Below, one piece after another: positions 35,391-45,236 of a DNA stretch of 64,000 nt. Source of the stretch: Dyella_A sp049445995 (GTDB lineage Bacteria; Pseudomonadota; Gammaproteobacteria; Xanthomonadales; Rhodanobacteraceae); assembly GCF_049445995.1 (NCBI RefSeq), contig NZ_JBMSDZ010000004.1, positions 176,442 through 240,441 of the forward strand. Direction: 5' to 3'. The notes beneath the pieces were generated by a model. The model did no database searches and was not told where the DNA came from. It worked only from the letters and a program-made list of their open reading frames with translations. A program made the translations under genes and the position numbers. Each line of letters opens with the position of its first letter. Within the stretch, counting starts at the first letter, position 1.

Positions 35391-36320
35391 TCAGCGACCT
35401 TTCGTCGGTGCGGCGGACGCAGCCGGCGCCCCGAACCGCACCAGCACGCGCTGGCCTACCCGCACGTCGGTCGGCGGCGGGGTGTCGAAGGCCAGCACGC
35501 AGGCGACGGTGCGGGCGTTGGCGCGCAGCTGCGGGTCGTCTTCCAGCGTGGACGGGCCGACCACGCTGCCGATGCGCAGCACGTGTGCCGGCCAGCTCCG
35601 GGTGCTGCCGCCGCCGTCGGCGGCGACGGTGGCGGGCATGCCGAGCTTGACCGCATCGACGAAGGATTCGCTCAGCTCGGCGCGCACGATCGGCGGGGTG
35701 AGCGGCAGCAGGGTGAACAGCGGCCCACCGGCGGCGGTCGACACGCTGGCGCCGGCCTGCGCGGTCACGTGCACCACGCGCGCGTCGACCGGCGCGCGCA
35801 GCGTGCGCAGGCCCAGTTCGTAACGGGCCTCGTCGCGCTTCTGCGTGGCCATCGCCACGGCGGCATCGGCGGCGGCGCGCCGGGCGACCAGTTCGTTGAC
35901 GCTGGCCGTGGCGGCATCGGCGCTCTGGCCATCGCCGGCGCCGGCCTTGGCCGCGGCGGTGAGGCGCTGTGCCTGCACGCGCACGGCGGCCAGCTTGCCG
36001 TCGAGCAGCTGGCGCTGCGCCCGGGCCTGGGCCAGCTCCGCTTCGGCCGCCTGCAGCTGCAGGCGGGCCGGCGCGGGGTCGAGCGTGGCCAGCACCTGGC
36101 CTTTGCTCACGCGGTCGCCCTCGTGCACGGCCACACCGGTGAGCGTGCCGTCGCGCGGCGTGCCCAGCACCAGCAGGCCGCCTTCCACGTCGACCCGGCC
36201 GCGCGCCACCGCGGCGTACGCGGCGGTGGCGGACGTCGCGGCGGGCGGCGGCGAATCGTGCGAGCAGCCGGCGGCCAGCAGCAGGGCGGCGACGAGGGCG
36301 GCGAGGCGCAGCGGTTTCAT
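35391..36320 (-). CDS. Membrane-fusion lipoprotein of an ABC exporter (HlyD/DevB-like)
   Basis: A 309-aa periplasmic adaptor. The signal peptide ends in a lipobox (LAALVAALLLAAGC, Cys21). A biotinyl-lipoyl-like half motif GTLTGVAVHEGDRVSKGQVLA follows, then a long alanine-rich coiled coil (about 95-190), the second half motif TLRAPVDARVVHVTAQAGAS, and a C-terminal beta-barrel. It links the inner-membrane ABC transporter to the outer-membrane factor encoded in the same operon and overlaps the ATPase gene by 4 nt. Confidence 0.9.
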   Translation of the reverse strand: MKPLRLAALVAALLLAAGCSHDSPPPAATSATAAYAAVARGRVDVEGGLLVLGTPRDGTLTGVAVHEGDRVSKGQVLATLDPAPARLQLQAAEAELAQARAQRQLLDGKLAAVRVQAQRLTAAAKAGAGDGQSADAATASVNELVARRAAADAAVAMATQKRDEARYELGLRTLRAPVDARVVHVTAQAGASVSTAAGGPLFTLLPLTPPIVRAELSESFVDAVKLGMPATVAADGGGSTRSWPAHVLRIGSVVGPSTLEDDPQLRANARTVACVLAFDTPPPTDVRVGQRVLVRFGAPAASAAPTKGR

Positions 36321-37063
36321 GACGCGGTTCCTGTGTCCATGGCGGCCGGCGGCGAGGCGCGCCGGTCGCTGAGAATGCGGCCATCTTCCATCGCCAGCAT
36401 GCGGTCGGCGTGGTGGATCAGTCGCGGATCGTGACTGACGCACAGCACGGTGGTGCCGTGGGTGCGCGCGATGCGGTGGAGGATGTCGATGATCATCTGG
36501 CCATTGGCGGCGTCGAGCGCGCTGGTCGGCTCGTCGGCAAACAGCAGTTCCGGCCGCTTGGCCAGCGCGCGGGCGATCGCCACGCGCTGTTTTTCGCCAC
36601 CGGACAGTTCGCTGGGGCGCAGCTGCATGCGCGGGGTCATGCCCACTTCCTCCAGCGACTGCATGGCGCGCTCGCGCGCCTGCTGGCGGGACAGGCCGAG
36701 GTAGTGCAGCGGCAGTTCCACCTGCTCGCGCGCGCTCAGTGCGGGGAACAGGTTGAAGCCCTGGAACACGAAGCCGGTGTGCAGCAGGCGGAAGCGTTCC
36801 ACCGCGCGGCTGTCGAGCTGGCCCAGTTCGCTGCCCAGCGCGGTGACGCGGCCGGCGTCCACTTGCTGCAGGCCGCTGAGGATCGCCAGCAGGGTGCTCT
36901 TGCCGCAGCCGGACGGGCCGGAAATCAGGGTGAGCTCGCCGGCATCGATGCTCAGCGACAGGCCATCGAGCACCTGCGTGCGCACCTTGCCGGAGACGAA
37001 CGCCTTGGCGATGCCCTCGGCACGCAGCGCCGGGCCGGCAGTGGCGTGGGCGAGCGCGTTCAT
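36317..37063 (-). CDS. ABC transporter ATPase (DevA/MacB-ATPase/LolD type)
   Basis: A 248-aa nucleotide-binding protein with Walker A GPSGCGKST, Q-loop FVFQGFNLFPALSA, signature LSGGEKQRVAIARAL, Walker B ELLFADEPTSALD and H-loop CVSHDP. It groups by sequence with ATPases that power mechanotransmission-type FtsX-fold permeases. Its partners are the adjacent permease and adaptor; both junctions are 4-nt overlaps. Confidence 0.93.
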   Translation of the reverse strand: MNALAHATAGPALRAEGIAKAFVSGKVRTQVLDGLSLSIDAGELTLISGPSGCGKSTLLAILSGLQQVDAGRVTALGSELGQLDSRAVERFRLLHTGFVFQGFNLFPALSAREQVELPLHYLGLSRQQARERAMQSLEEVGMTPRMQLRPSELSGGEKQRVAIARALAKRPELLFADEPTSALDAANGQMIIDILHRIARTHGTTVLCVSHDPRLIHHADRMLAMEDGRILSDRRASPPAAMDTGTAS

Positions 37064-38193
37064 CGCAGCAGGCTCGCCGGATCGGCGCGACGCAGGCTGC
37101 GCATCGCCACCAGGCCGGAGACGGCGGCCAGCGCCATCGCCAGCAACACGCACAGCAGGGTGATGGGGACGCTCAGCACCACCGGCACGTCCTGGCTGCG
37201 CGCCAGTTCCAGCAGCAGCACGCCCAGTGCAGTGGCGCCGAGCAGGCCGATCGCACCGACCCAGAACGCCTGTTCCAGCACCACCCAGCGCAGGTTGACC
37301 ACGCCCACGCCCAGCGCGTTGAGCGTGGCGTATTCGCGCACCGAGCCGGCCACCGCAGCCATCAGCGTCTGGCTGGTAATCACCGCGCCGACCAGGAACA
37401 CGATGCCGGCCAGGAACACCACGCCGGCGCCGGCGCCGGTGTCGAGCATCCAGTACAGCACCGAGCGGCGGGCAAAGGATCTGGCTGTCCACACGTCGTA
37501 CGGGCCGAAGCTGTGGTCGCCGCGCAGACGGGCCGCCACGGCGTCGGCGGTGGCCGGATCGCGCAGCGCGGCGACCAGGTAGGTGGGGCGGCCGGCGTCG
37601 CTCGGATCGGTGTCGAGCCGGCGCGCGGTGTCCAGCGAGCTGACCACGTTGACGCCGCCCAGCGCGCGAAGTCCGCTGCTCACGCCGACCACGCGCACGC
37701 GATGGCCGTTGATCACCGCGTGGTCGCCGATCGCCACGCCGAGCTTGTCGATGTCGGCGCGGTCGACGATCACCGCGTCCGGCTCGGCCAGCCGCGCGCG
37801 CAGCGCGGGCGGCAGGGTGCGCGAGAACATCAGCCCGTCGGCGCGCGGATCGATGCCGGAGACGAACACCGACTCGCCGCCGGTGTCGTGCGCGCCGCGC
37901 CAGTCGGCGTCGATCCACAGGAACGGTTCGACGTGGCGGACCTCGGGGTCCATGCGCAGGCGCATCTCCACGTCCGGATCGATCGCGCGGCCGAGGTTGA
38001 CGCTCTGCGTGCCGGGATAGCCCACCCACAGGTCGGCGGTGGAGCCGGTGATGTACACGCTGGCGCTGCCGAAGATGCCCAGCACCAGCGCCGCCTGCAG
38101 CAGCTGCAGCAAGCCGGCGAAACCCACCGCGAGGATCGCCGGCAGGAAGCGGCGCCATTCGTAGATCAACGTCTTGCGGGCCAGCGCGACCAT
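37060..38193 (-). CDS. FtsX-fold ABC permease (DevC-like)
   Basis: A 377-aa four-helix permease: an N-terminal helix (RRFLPAILAVGFAGLLQLLQ), a large periplasmic domain (about 50-245) and a C-terminal three-helix FtsX domain (VVFLAGIVFLVGAVITSQTL, GAIGLLGATALGVLLLELA and LLCVLLAMALAAVSGLVAMR). DevC-type permeases extrude glycolipids, peptides or lipoproteins through a tripartite path. The start overlaps the outer-membrane-factor stop by one base. Confidence 0.9.
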   Translation of the reverse strand: MVALARKTLIYEWRRFLPAILAVGFAGLLQLLQAALVLGIFGSASVYITGSTADLWVGYPGTQSVNLGRAIDPDVEMRLRMDPEVRHVEPFLWIDADWRGAHDTGGESVFVSGIDPRADGLMFSRTLPPALRARLAEPDAVIVDRADIDKLGVAIGDHAVINGHRVRVVGVSSGLRALGGVNVVSSLDTARRLDTDPSDAGRPTYLVAALRDPATADAVAARLRGDHSFGPYDVWTARSFARRSVLYWMLDTGAGAGVVFLAGIVFLVGAVITSQTLMAAVAGSVREYATLNALGVGVVNLRWVVLEQAFWVGAIGLLGATALGVLLLELARSQDVPVVLSVPITLLCVLLAMALAAVSGLVAMRSLRRADPASLLR

Positions 38194-39617
38194 CAGTGCG
38201 TGTCCGCGGTTCGGGTGTCGTTGGCGGCGCTGGCGTCGGCCTCCGGCAACGGTGCGCCACCGAGCGCCTTGTACAGGCTGACGAAAGCGAGGTCGCGCGC
38301 CAGGGTGGCGCGGGTGAGGGCGATCGTCGACTGCGCCACGGCGAGCTGGCTGTCGAGCTGCTGCGCCGGTGAGGCCAGGTGCAGGTTCACCCGCACACCC
38401 GTGGCCTGGGCCGCGCGTGTCAGCGCGGCCTGGGCCTGCGCCGTGTGCGCTTCGCGCTCACGCTGCTGCCGAAGCTGGCCCAGTGCGGTTTCCACCTCGG
38501 CCACGCCGCGCAGCACGGCTTGGCGATAGGCGTACACGCTGGCCTTGAGGTCGTGTTTGCGGGCGTGCAGCGTGGCCTCGCGGGCGCCCCAGTCGAACAG
38601 CGGGATGTCGATCATCGGGCCGGCTGAGGCGAGCGCATTGTCGTTGGTGCGCCGGTGGGTGGTGAGGTTGGTCGACCACACCAGCGAGCCGCCCAGGCCG
38701 ATGCGTGGGTACAGGTCGGCGCGCGCCACGCCGGCATCGCCCGCGGCGGCGAGCACGCCGGCCTCGGCACGGGCGATGTCCGGACGGCTGCGCAGCAGGT
38801 CGGCCGGCGCCTGGGTGAGCGACAGCTCGCCCAGTGCCGGCAGCGGTGCCGCCGCAAGCCAGGCCGGATCGGGCTCGTTGCGGCCGAGCAGCACGGCCAG
38901 TTGCTGTGCCAGTGCATCGGCCTCTGCGCGCGGCCCGGTCAGTGCGGCTTCGGCCTGGGCCAGCACGGCTTCGGCCGCGTCCACCGACTGGGGGGAGGCC
39001 AGCTGCAGCCGCGCGCGGGTGCGCAGCAGCTGCCATTGTTGCCGGCGGGCGTCGCGGATGGCGGTGAGCGTGGCCTCGCGCTGCTGCGCGCCGCGCAGTT
39101 CCAGCCAGTTGCGCACCACCTCGGCCACCAGCGTCACGCGCACCTGTTGCAGGTCGGCCGCGCTGGCGTCGAGCTGGCCGCGCGCCTGGCGGTTCGTGGC
39201 GGTGCCGCGTCCGAACAGGTTGAGTTCCCAGGTGGCGTCGAAGCCGGCCACGAAGAACGAGGCGCTGGCATCGGGGTCGATCGCATCCTGGGTCTTGGCA
39301 CGCAGGCGCGGCCGGTAAGCGACATCGGCGCTGCGGGTCATCGCGCGGGCGGCGAGCAGACGCTCCTTCGCCCGGGCCACGTCGAGGTTGTCGCGCAGGG
39401 CGGTGTCGACCAGCGCGTCCAGCGCCGGATCGTGGAAGGCGTGCCACCAGCCACGCAGGTCCGCCGGCGCTGCGCTCGCGTTCGAAGCGTGGCGCCACTG
39501 CGCCGGCGCGGGCGGTTTGAGCTGGGGCATGTCGATGCCGGTGCAGCCGCCCAGCAGCAGGGCGACGAGCACGCCGGCGAGCGTTGCACGCGCACCATGG
39601 AGGGTTGGTGGGCTCAT
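38193..39617 (-). CDS. Outer-membrane efflux factor (TolC/OprM/NodT family lipoprotein)
   Basis: A 474-aa outer-membrane channel with lipobox LLLGGCTGI (ATG at 39617), two OEP repeats with long helices (WWHAFHDPALDALVDTALR and later RSRPDIARAEAGVLAAAGDA), and the beta-barrel segment LYPRIGLGGSLVWSTN. It completes the ABC tripartite exporter encoded downstream. A 183-nt gap without an ORF (39618-39800) separates it from the histidine kinase gene and may hold a promoter. Confidence 0.92.
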   Translation of the reverse strand: MSPPTLHGARATLAGVLVALLLGGCTGIDMPQLKPPAPAQWRHASNASAAPADLRGWWHAFHDPALDALVDTALRDNLDVARAKERLLAARAMTRSADVAYRPRLRAKTQDAIDPDASASFFVAGFDATWELNLFGRGTATNRQARGQLDASAADLQQVRVTLVAEVVRNWLELRGAQQREATLTAIRDARRQQWQLLRTRARLQLASPQSVDAAEAVLAQAEAALTGPRAEADALAQQLAVLLGRNEPDPAWLAAAPLPALGELSLTQAPADLLRSRPDIARAEAGVLAAAGDAGVARADLYPRIGLGGSLVWSTNLTTHRRTNDNALASAGPMIDIPLFDWGAREATLHARKHDLKASVYAYRQAVLRGVAEVETALGQLRQQREREAHTAQAQAALTRAAQATGVRVNLHLASPAQQLDSQLAVAQSTIALTRATLARDLAFVSLYKALGGAPLPEADASAANDTRTADTH

Positions 39618-39800
39618 TTCAATGCCGGTCCGCCATCCACCGTCCACCGACCGGTACCGGCGGCGCCAGCAGCCTGGCCGAGCAAAGTCCGACAGGTTGC
39701 TGGTATGGCGGCGAATCGGGCGCCGCGGGGAGTCGTCGGCGTGCGGGGCAGGCAGGAGCAGCGCAGAGTCATGCCGAAAGTTTCCACGATGAGGGTTTCA

Positions 39801-41204
39801 TCAACTTTTCGCGGGCGGCGGAAAGTGGAGGCTGATCCGCAGACCGCCCGCGGGTGCGCTGGCAAATGTCACTTGCGCGCCGTGCTGGCGGGCGATCTGC
39901 TGCACGATCGCCAGTCCCAGCCCAGTGCCGCCGGACGGCGCATCGGGTGCCCGGAAAAAGCGTTCGCCCAGCCGTTGCAGCATCCCGGCCGGCACGCCGG
40001 GTCCGGTGTCCTCTACCTGCAGCAGCACGCCGCCGTCGGGCAGCGGCAGCAGGGAGACGGTGGCACGGGCGCCGCGGCCGGCGTAGCGCAGCGTGTTGTC
40101 GATCAGGTTGTCCAGCAGTTCCTGCAGGGCGGTTGCATCGCCCTGCACATACACCGGACCACCGGGTCCCTGGTAGCCCAGATCGATGCCGGCGCGGATG
40201 GCTTCGGGCACGCGTTGGCCCACGGCTTGCGGGATTTGCCGCGCCAGATCCACCGGCACGTGCGCCGCGCACTCGCTGCGTGGGTTCTGCGCGCGGGTGA
40301 GCGCGAGCAGCTGGGTGCAAGTGCGCGCGGTGCGCCCAGTGAGCTGGTCGATGTGATCGAGCGCGTCGCGCACGGTGGCCGGATCGGTGGCTGCGCGGGC
40401 GCGATCCACATGCAGCCGCAGCCCGGCCAGCGGCGTGCGCAACTGGTGCGCGGCGTCGGCGATGAAGCGCTCCTGCAGCGAGAGCATCGCCCGCAGCCGC
40501 TCGAACAGGCCGTCGATGGTGCGCGTGAGTGGCAGGATCTCCACCGGCACATCCTCGCCGGTGATCGGTTCCAGTTCCTGCTCGCGGGCGGCCAGGCGGT
40601 CGGTCAGCGGCTGCAGGATGCGCAGGCCGCGATTGATGCCCAGCCACATCAGCGACAGCGCGCCCAGGATCAGGATGGTCTGCAGCGGCACTGCCAGCAG
40701 CAGGATCTCGCGCGCGCGCCGCTGGCGATCATGCAGCGTCTCGGCGATGGTGACGGTAAGCACGTCGCCCGGATCGTTCGGCGCGCGCAGGCTGAGCGAG
40801 GCGGCGCGCAGGGTGCGGCCAGACAGCCGCGAATAGAACAGCTCCGGCGCCGCACCCAGTGCCGGAGCGGGCGGTTCCGGAAACGTGCCGTTGCCGCTGA
40901 GCAGGCCGCGGCGGCGGCTGCGTACGGTGTAGTAGTTGTGGCTGTCCGGGTCGTACTCGATCAGGAAGCGCGCCTCGGCCGGCAGGTCGCCGGACACTTC
41001 GCCCGAGCGGAACATCTGCGCCAGCGTGCGCACGTCGTCGGCGAGGTCGGCGTCGTGCACGCGGTTGGAGTAGTTCAGCGCCACGCCGTAGGTGACCACC
41101 GCATCGATCGTCAGCAGGATCAGCATCGGCAGCAGCAGCAGCAGCAACAGCCGTCGGCGCAGGCTCGGGCGCCGGCCGGCACCTGCGCGCACGACGTCAT
41201 GCAT
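39801..41204 (-). CDS. Two-component sensor histidine kinase (TctE/QseC-like)
   Basis: A 467-aa membrane kinase: an N-terminal helix (about 18-38), a periplasmic sensor domain (about 45-165), a second helix (168-190), then the DHp domain with phospho-acceptor His253 in DAAHQLRTPLAG. The ATPase domain follows, with N-box LLDNLIDNTLRY, G1 VEDTGPGVPAG and G2 GGTGLGLAIVQQ. It overlaps the response-regulator gene by 8 nt and precedes an ABC exporter operon, whose expression it may control. Confidence 0.93.
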   Translation of the reverse strand: MHDVVRAGAGRRPSLRRRLLLLLLLPMLILLTIDAVVTYGVALNYSNRVHDADLADDVRTLAQMFRSGEVSGDLPAEARFLIEYDPDSHNYYTVRSRRRGLLSGNGTFPEPPAPALGAAPELFYSRLSGRTLRAASLSLRAPNDPGDVLTVTIAETLHDRQRRAREILLLAVPLQTILILGALSLMWLGINRGLRILQPLTDRLAAREQELEPITGEDVPVEILPLTRTIDGLFERLRAMLSLQERFIADAAHQLRTPLAGLRLHVDRARAATDPATVRDALDHIDQLTGRTARTCTQLLALTRAQNPRSECAAHVPVDLARQIPQAVGQRVPEAIRAGIDLGYQGPGGPVYVQGDATALQELLDNLIDNTLRYAGRGARATVSLLPLPDGGVLLQVEDTGPGVPAGMLQRLGERFFRAPDAPSGGTGLGLAIVQQIARQHGAQVTFASAPAGGLRISLHFPPPAKS

Positions 41205-41871
41205 CCGCGTCTTCCTCCAGCAGGTAGCCCAGGCCGCGCACCGTGCGCACGTTGGCGCCGCTGCCGTGCAGCTTGCGGCGCAGGCGGTGGATGGCGATGT
41301 CCAGGCCGTTGTCGGTGAGCTCCTGGTCCCAGTTGCACAGCGCCTCGACCAGTTGCGCGCGGTTGGTGATGCGGTCGGGGCGGCTGGCCAGCGCCTCGAG
41401 CAGGCCCAACTCGCGGGCGGTCAGGTCGAGCGGCTGGTCGTCCACCCAGGCGCGGTGGCCGGGCACGTCCAGCCGCAGCCGGCCGATCCGCAGTTCGGTG
41501 GCGCCCTTGCTGGCCGAGCGGCGCAGCAGCGCGCGCACGCGGGCTTCGAACTCGGCCAGCGCGAACGGCTTGACCAGGTAATCGTCGGCGCCAAGGTCGA
41601 GTACGCGCACGCGCTCGGCCAGGCCCTCGCGGGCGGTGATCACCAGCACCGGCATGCCCGAGCCGCGCTGGCGCAGGCGGTGCAGCACCTCGCTGCCGTC
41701 CAGCGCCGGCAGGCCCAGGTCGAGCACCAGCAGGTCGTGCGCCGCGTCGCGCAGGGCGGCGTCGGCCTGCGCACCGCTGGCCACGTGGTCGACCGCGTGG
41801 CCGTCCTGGCGCAGCGAGGCGAGGATGGCGGCGGCGATGGCGGAATCGTCTTCGGCAATCAGGATGCGCAT
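41197..41871 (-). CDS. OmpR-family response regulator
   Basis: A 224-aa regulator. The receiver domain has acidic pocket AEDDS, phospho-acceptor Asp51 in VLDLGLPALDG, and Lys101 in YLVKPFA. The winged-helix output domain follows from about 125 (LTARELGLLEALASRPDRIT, NGLDIAIHRLRRKLHGSGA). It resembles TctD/QseB. It is first in a minus-strand unit that continues with the kinase and possibly the exporter, and is divergent from the M1 peptidase gene. Confidence 0.94.
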   Translation of the reverse strand: MRILIAEDDSAIAAAILASLRQDGHAVDHVASGAQADAALRDAAHDLLVLDLGLPALDGSEVLHRLRQRGSGMPVLVITAREGLAERVRVLDLGADDYLVKPFALAEFEARVRALLRRSASKGATELRIGRLRLDVPGHRAWVDDQPLDLTARELGLLEALASRPDRITNRAQLVEALCNWDQELTDNGLDIAIHRLRRKLHGSGANVRTVRGLGYLLEEDADA

Positions 41872-42060
41872 GGCGTCGGGGGGGGTCAGGAGAAGAGGGG
41901 CATGCGCTGGATGGCGGCGCTCAGACCGGCACCATCCGGGCAAAGTTGCATCGAAACATCTTGCACCTTTCGCGATGCCTTCGTGACTTCCGGCAGGGGG
42001 TCTTGCCGCTGTCCCGAGCTTGCTCCAGTCTGGCGCATTGCCTGTCTACAGGGGGGAGTC

Positions 42061-44283
42061 ATGGCGATTTTGAAGCGATCCGACGGGCTGTTGCCCGTTC
42101 TTTTCCTGCTGGCGTGGCCGCTGTGTGCGCCCGCCCGGCAGGCGTCAGCGCCCGAGCCGGCACCGGCGACCAGCACCGCGATGCCGTCTGCCGCACCGAT
42201 CCCGCTGGCGGCGCCCGATGCGGCGGCGGTGAGCGTGCCCAGTGCGCCCGGCGCCTGGGGCGGCGAACGCCGCGGCAACGAGCCGACGCTGTCCGACCGC
42301 GTGGTCAGCTACCGCATCGACGCCGAGTTGGACGCCGCCAAACATGCGGTGCACGGCAAAGAGCAGTTGCAGTGGCGCAACCGCAGCGACCGCGAGGTGC
42401 GCAGCATCTACATGCACCTGTACCTCAACGCGTTCGCCAACCAGGGCAGTACCTTCTTCACCGAGCGCAAGGTCTTGACCGCGCACGGCCGTTCGCGCGG
42501 CCGCGCAAGCCTGAAGAAGGGGCAATGGGGCTGGATCGACCTCAACAGCGTGCGCCAGGCCGATACCGACCTGAAGGTCAGCTACGTGCAGCCGGACCAC
42601 GGCCCGGCCACCGATCGCAGCGTGGTGCGCGTGGATCTGGCCCGGCCGGTGCCGGCCGGCGGCACGCTGACGCTGGACATCGATTTCCTCAGCCAGCTGC
42701 CGCGGGTGGTGGAACGCACCGGCTGGTTCGGCGATTTCAACCTGGTGGCGCAGTGGTTTCCCAAGATCGGCGTGCTGGAGCTGCCGGGCGAGCGCGGCGC
42801 CACCGAGGTGCGCTGGAACTGCCACGAGTTCCACTTCAACAGCGAGTTCTATGCGGACTTCGGCCGGTACGACGTCAGGCTCACGGTGCCGTCGGACTAC
42901 ACCGTCGGCGCGGTGGGCGAGCTGCGGGGCCAGCCGCAGAGCGACGGCGGCAAGACCACCTACCACTTCGTGCAGGGTGACGTGCACGACTTCGCGTGGG
43001 TGGCGGCCAAGGGCTACCGGACGCTGGACGGCACGTACGAAGGCCCCGGCAGCCCGAAGGTGGCGGTGCGGGTGATCTATCCGCCCGAATACGTGGCCAG
43101 CGCGCAGCCGGTGCTGAAGGCCAGCATCGATTCGCTGGGCTACTTCTCCAGGACGCTGGGCGCGTATCCGTACAAGACGCTCACTGCCGTGGTGCCGCCA
43201 TACAACGCCGGCGAGGCCGGCGGCATGGAGTACCCCACCTTCTTCACCGCCGAGGGCTACAGCGACGTCGAGCCGGGCACGATCAGCCAGTACATGATCG
43301 ATTTCGTGACCATCCACGAGTTCGGCCACGGCTACTTCTACGGCCTGCTCGCCTCCAACGAGTTCGAGGAGCCGATGCTCGACGAGGGTCTCAACGAGTA
43401 CTGGGACCAGCGCATGCTGCGCGAGCGCAAGCAGGGCATCGACCTGGCCACGCCCTTCATGAAGTGGCTGGGGGTGGCGCCGACGATGAGCGGCTTCGTG
43501 CAGGAGCGGCTCACTGCGGGCCTGCGCCAGCCGGCCGACCCGATCGGCGAGAACGCGTGGGATCGCCTGTCCTCGTCCAGCTACGGCACGGTGTATTCGC
43601 GCACCGCCACCGCGATGCACGATCTGGAAGAGCGCCTGGGCACGAGCGTGATGGAACAGGCCTTGCGCGAGTACTACAGGCGCTGGCGCTTCCGCCATCC
43701 GTCGGTGGCCGACCTGCGCGCCGCGCTGATCGACGTGTCCGGCAAGCCCGACGTGGTCAATCAGGTGTTCGACCAGGTGGTCTACGGCACCGCCTGGGTG
43801 GATGACGCGGTCACCGCGATCGACACCGTGGAGGTGACGCCGCAGGCCGGCACCTTCCGCAAGGACGGCCAGCGCAAAGAGATCGATACTGCCGCGCTGG
43901 ACAAGCAGCTCGCCAAGCAGCGCGCCGACTGGAAAAAGGCCCATCCGAAGGCCAAGCCGGGTGAGGGTCCGTTCCCTTGGCGCAGCACCGTCACGGTGCG
44001 CCGTTACGGCGCCGGGGCGCCGCAGACGCTGCGCCTCGGCTATGCCGACGGCAGCCACGAGGACCTGCGCTGGAACGATGACCGCCGCTGGGTGCGCTTC
44101 GTGGTGACCAAGCCGTCCAAGGTGGTGTCCGCCGAGCTCGACCCGGCGCAGACGGTGTACCTGGACGCCAACAAGCTCAACGACAGCTACGCCAGCAAGC
44201 CGGACGGCAGCGCCGCCCGACGCTGGGCCGCCGACGCGGCCGCGTTGCTGCAGAACCTCTATTCCTTGCTGGGGACCCTCTGA
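42061..44283 (+). CDS. Secreted M1-family zinc metallopeptidase
   Basis: A 740-aa gluzincin with an N-terminal signal peptide (LLPVLFLLAWPLCAPARQAS) and Pro/Ala-rich linker, an M1-type beta domain, and the zinc site HEFGH (His419, Glu420, His423) with the third ligand Glu442 in LDEGLNEYW, the exact HExxH-x18-E spacing. The substrate motif is NAGEAGGMEYPTFF in place of the classical GAMEN. A GGGGAG precedes the ATG. It is likely periplasmic. It overlaps the next gene by one base. Confidence 0.9.
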   Translation: MAILKRSDGLLPVLFLLAWPLCAPARQASAPEPAPATSTAMPSAAPIPLAAPDAAAVSVPSAPGAWGGERRGNEPTLSDRVVSYRIDAELDAAKHAVHGKEQLQWRNRSDREVRSIYMHLYLNAFANQGSTFFTERKVLTAHGRSRGRASLKKGQWGWIDLNSVRQADTDLKVSYVQPDHGPATDRSVVRVDLARPVPAGGTLTLDIDFLSQLPRVVERTGWFGDFNLVAQWFPKIGVLELPGERGATEVRWNCHEFHFNSEFYADFGRYDVRLTVPSDYTVGAVGELRGQPQSDGGKTTYHFVQGDVHDFAWVAAKGYRTLDGTYEGPGSPKVAVRVIYPPEYVASAQPVLKASIDSLGYFSRTLGAYPYKTLTAVVPPYNAGEAGGMEYPTFFTAEGYSDVEPGTISQYMIDFVTIHEFGHGYFYGLLASNEFEEPMLDEGLNEYWDQRMLRERKQGIDLATPFMKWLGVAPTMSGFVQERLTAGLRQPADPIGENAWDRLSSSSYGTVYSRTATAMHDLEERLGTSVMEQALREYYRRWRFRHPSVADLRAALIDVSGKPDVVNQVFDQVVYGTAWVDDAVTAIDTVEVTPQAGTFRKDGQRKEIDTAALDKQLAKQRADWKKAHPKAKPGEGPFPWRSTVTVRRYGAGAPQTLRLGYADGSHEDLRWNDDRRWVRFVVTKPSKVVSAELDPAQTVYLDANKLNDSYASKPDGSAARRWAADAAALLQNLYSLLGTL

Positions 44284-45197
44284 TGGCCAGGATGCATTCG
44301 CGCCGGGTGGACCCCGGCTCGCTCGTCGCCGCTCCGTTCGCCGCCATGCAGTGGCGATTGCTGCTGCTGTGGGTGGTGTTGCTGCTGCTGCCCACGGCGG
44401 TGGTCAGCCTGCCGCTGTGGAAATCGCTGGGCGGCCTGCTCGATCACTCCGTGCATGCCGCGGCGTGGGCGCAGTCGTTCCACGCCATGATGTTCGGCGA
44501 CGTGATCATGCAGCTGGGGCAGAACAGCGGCTGGCTGGGCGGGGCCGGTCTCGCCGGCCTGGTGGTTACCGTGGCGCTGCTGCCGCTGCTGCACGGCATG
44601 GTGGTGGCGGCCGGACGCGCCGGCCGACCGCTCGGATTCGGCCACCTGCTGCAGAGCGGGCTGATCGAGTACGGGCGGATGTTCCGCCTGATGCTGTGGT
44701 CGGTGCTGCCGTATGCGGTGATGTTCGGCCTGGCCGCCATGGCGATGTCGGTGGCGCGCAAGCAGGCCGAAGCGGCCACGCTGGAATCCCAGGCGCAGGT
44801 GGCACAGCACGCCGCGCTGTGGGTGGTGGGCGTGCTGTTCGTGCTGGCGCAGGCAGTGGTGGAGTCCGCACGGGCGGCGTTCGTTGCCGACGTGGGCCTG
44901 CGCTCGGCCACGCGCGCCCTGGGCCGCGGCGTGATGCAGCTGCTGCGCCGTCCGCTCAGCACCTTGCTGAGCTATGTGCTGATCAGCGCGATCGGTCTGG
45001 CCATCGCGCTGGCGCTGGGCATGTGGCGCGTGCGCACGCCGGCGCTGGGCGTGGGCGGTTTCGTGCTGGCCTTGCTGATCAGCCAGCTGGCCGTGGCGGT
45101 GACCGGCTGGATGCACGCCGCGCGCGTGTTCACGCTGGCGCGGGTAGCCGGTTCGCTGCAGCCGGTCCGTCGCGGCGGCCTGCCGCCGGCGCTCTGA
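44283..45197 (+). CDS. Multi-pass membrane protein, unknown function
   Basis: A 304-aa protein with about six helices (LLLLWVVLLLLPTAVVSLPL, GLAGLVVTVALLPLLHGMVV, LMLWSVLPYAVMFGLAAMAM and others). The ATG shares one base with the upstream peptidase stop, so the two are coupled and probably co-function. No transport or enzymatic motif was recognised. Confidence 0.82.
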   Translation: MARMHSRRVDPGSLVAAPFAAMQWRLLLLWVVLLLLPTAVVSLPLWKSLGGLLDHSVHAAAWAQSFHAMMFGDVIMQLGQNSGWLGGAGLAGLVVTVALLPLLHGMVVAAGRAGRPLGFGHLLQSGLIEYGRMFRLMLWSVLPYAVMFGLAAMAMSVARKQAEAATLESQAQVAQHAALWVVGVLFVLAQAVVESARAAFVADVGLRSATRALGRGVMQLLRRPLSTLLSYVLISAIGLAIALALGMWRVRTPALGVGGFVLALLISQLAVAVTGWMHAARVFTLARVAGSLQPVRRGGLPPAL

Positions 45198-45236
45198 GAT
45201 CGTGCGGGATGCCGCCGGTGCACCGCGCCGACGGCG

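Noticed and set aside
39614..39865. A small minus-strand ORF in the kinase to outer-membrane-factor gap
   Set aside because: It overlaps both flanking genes' ends, lacks a ribosome site and shows no conserved pattern.
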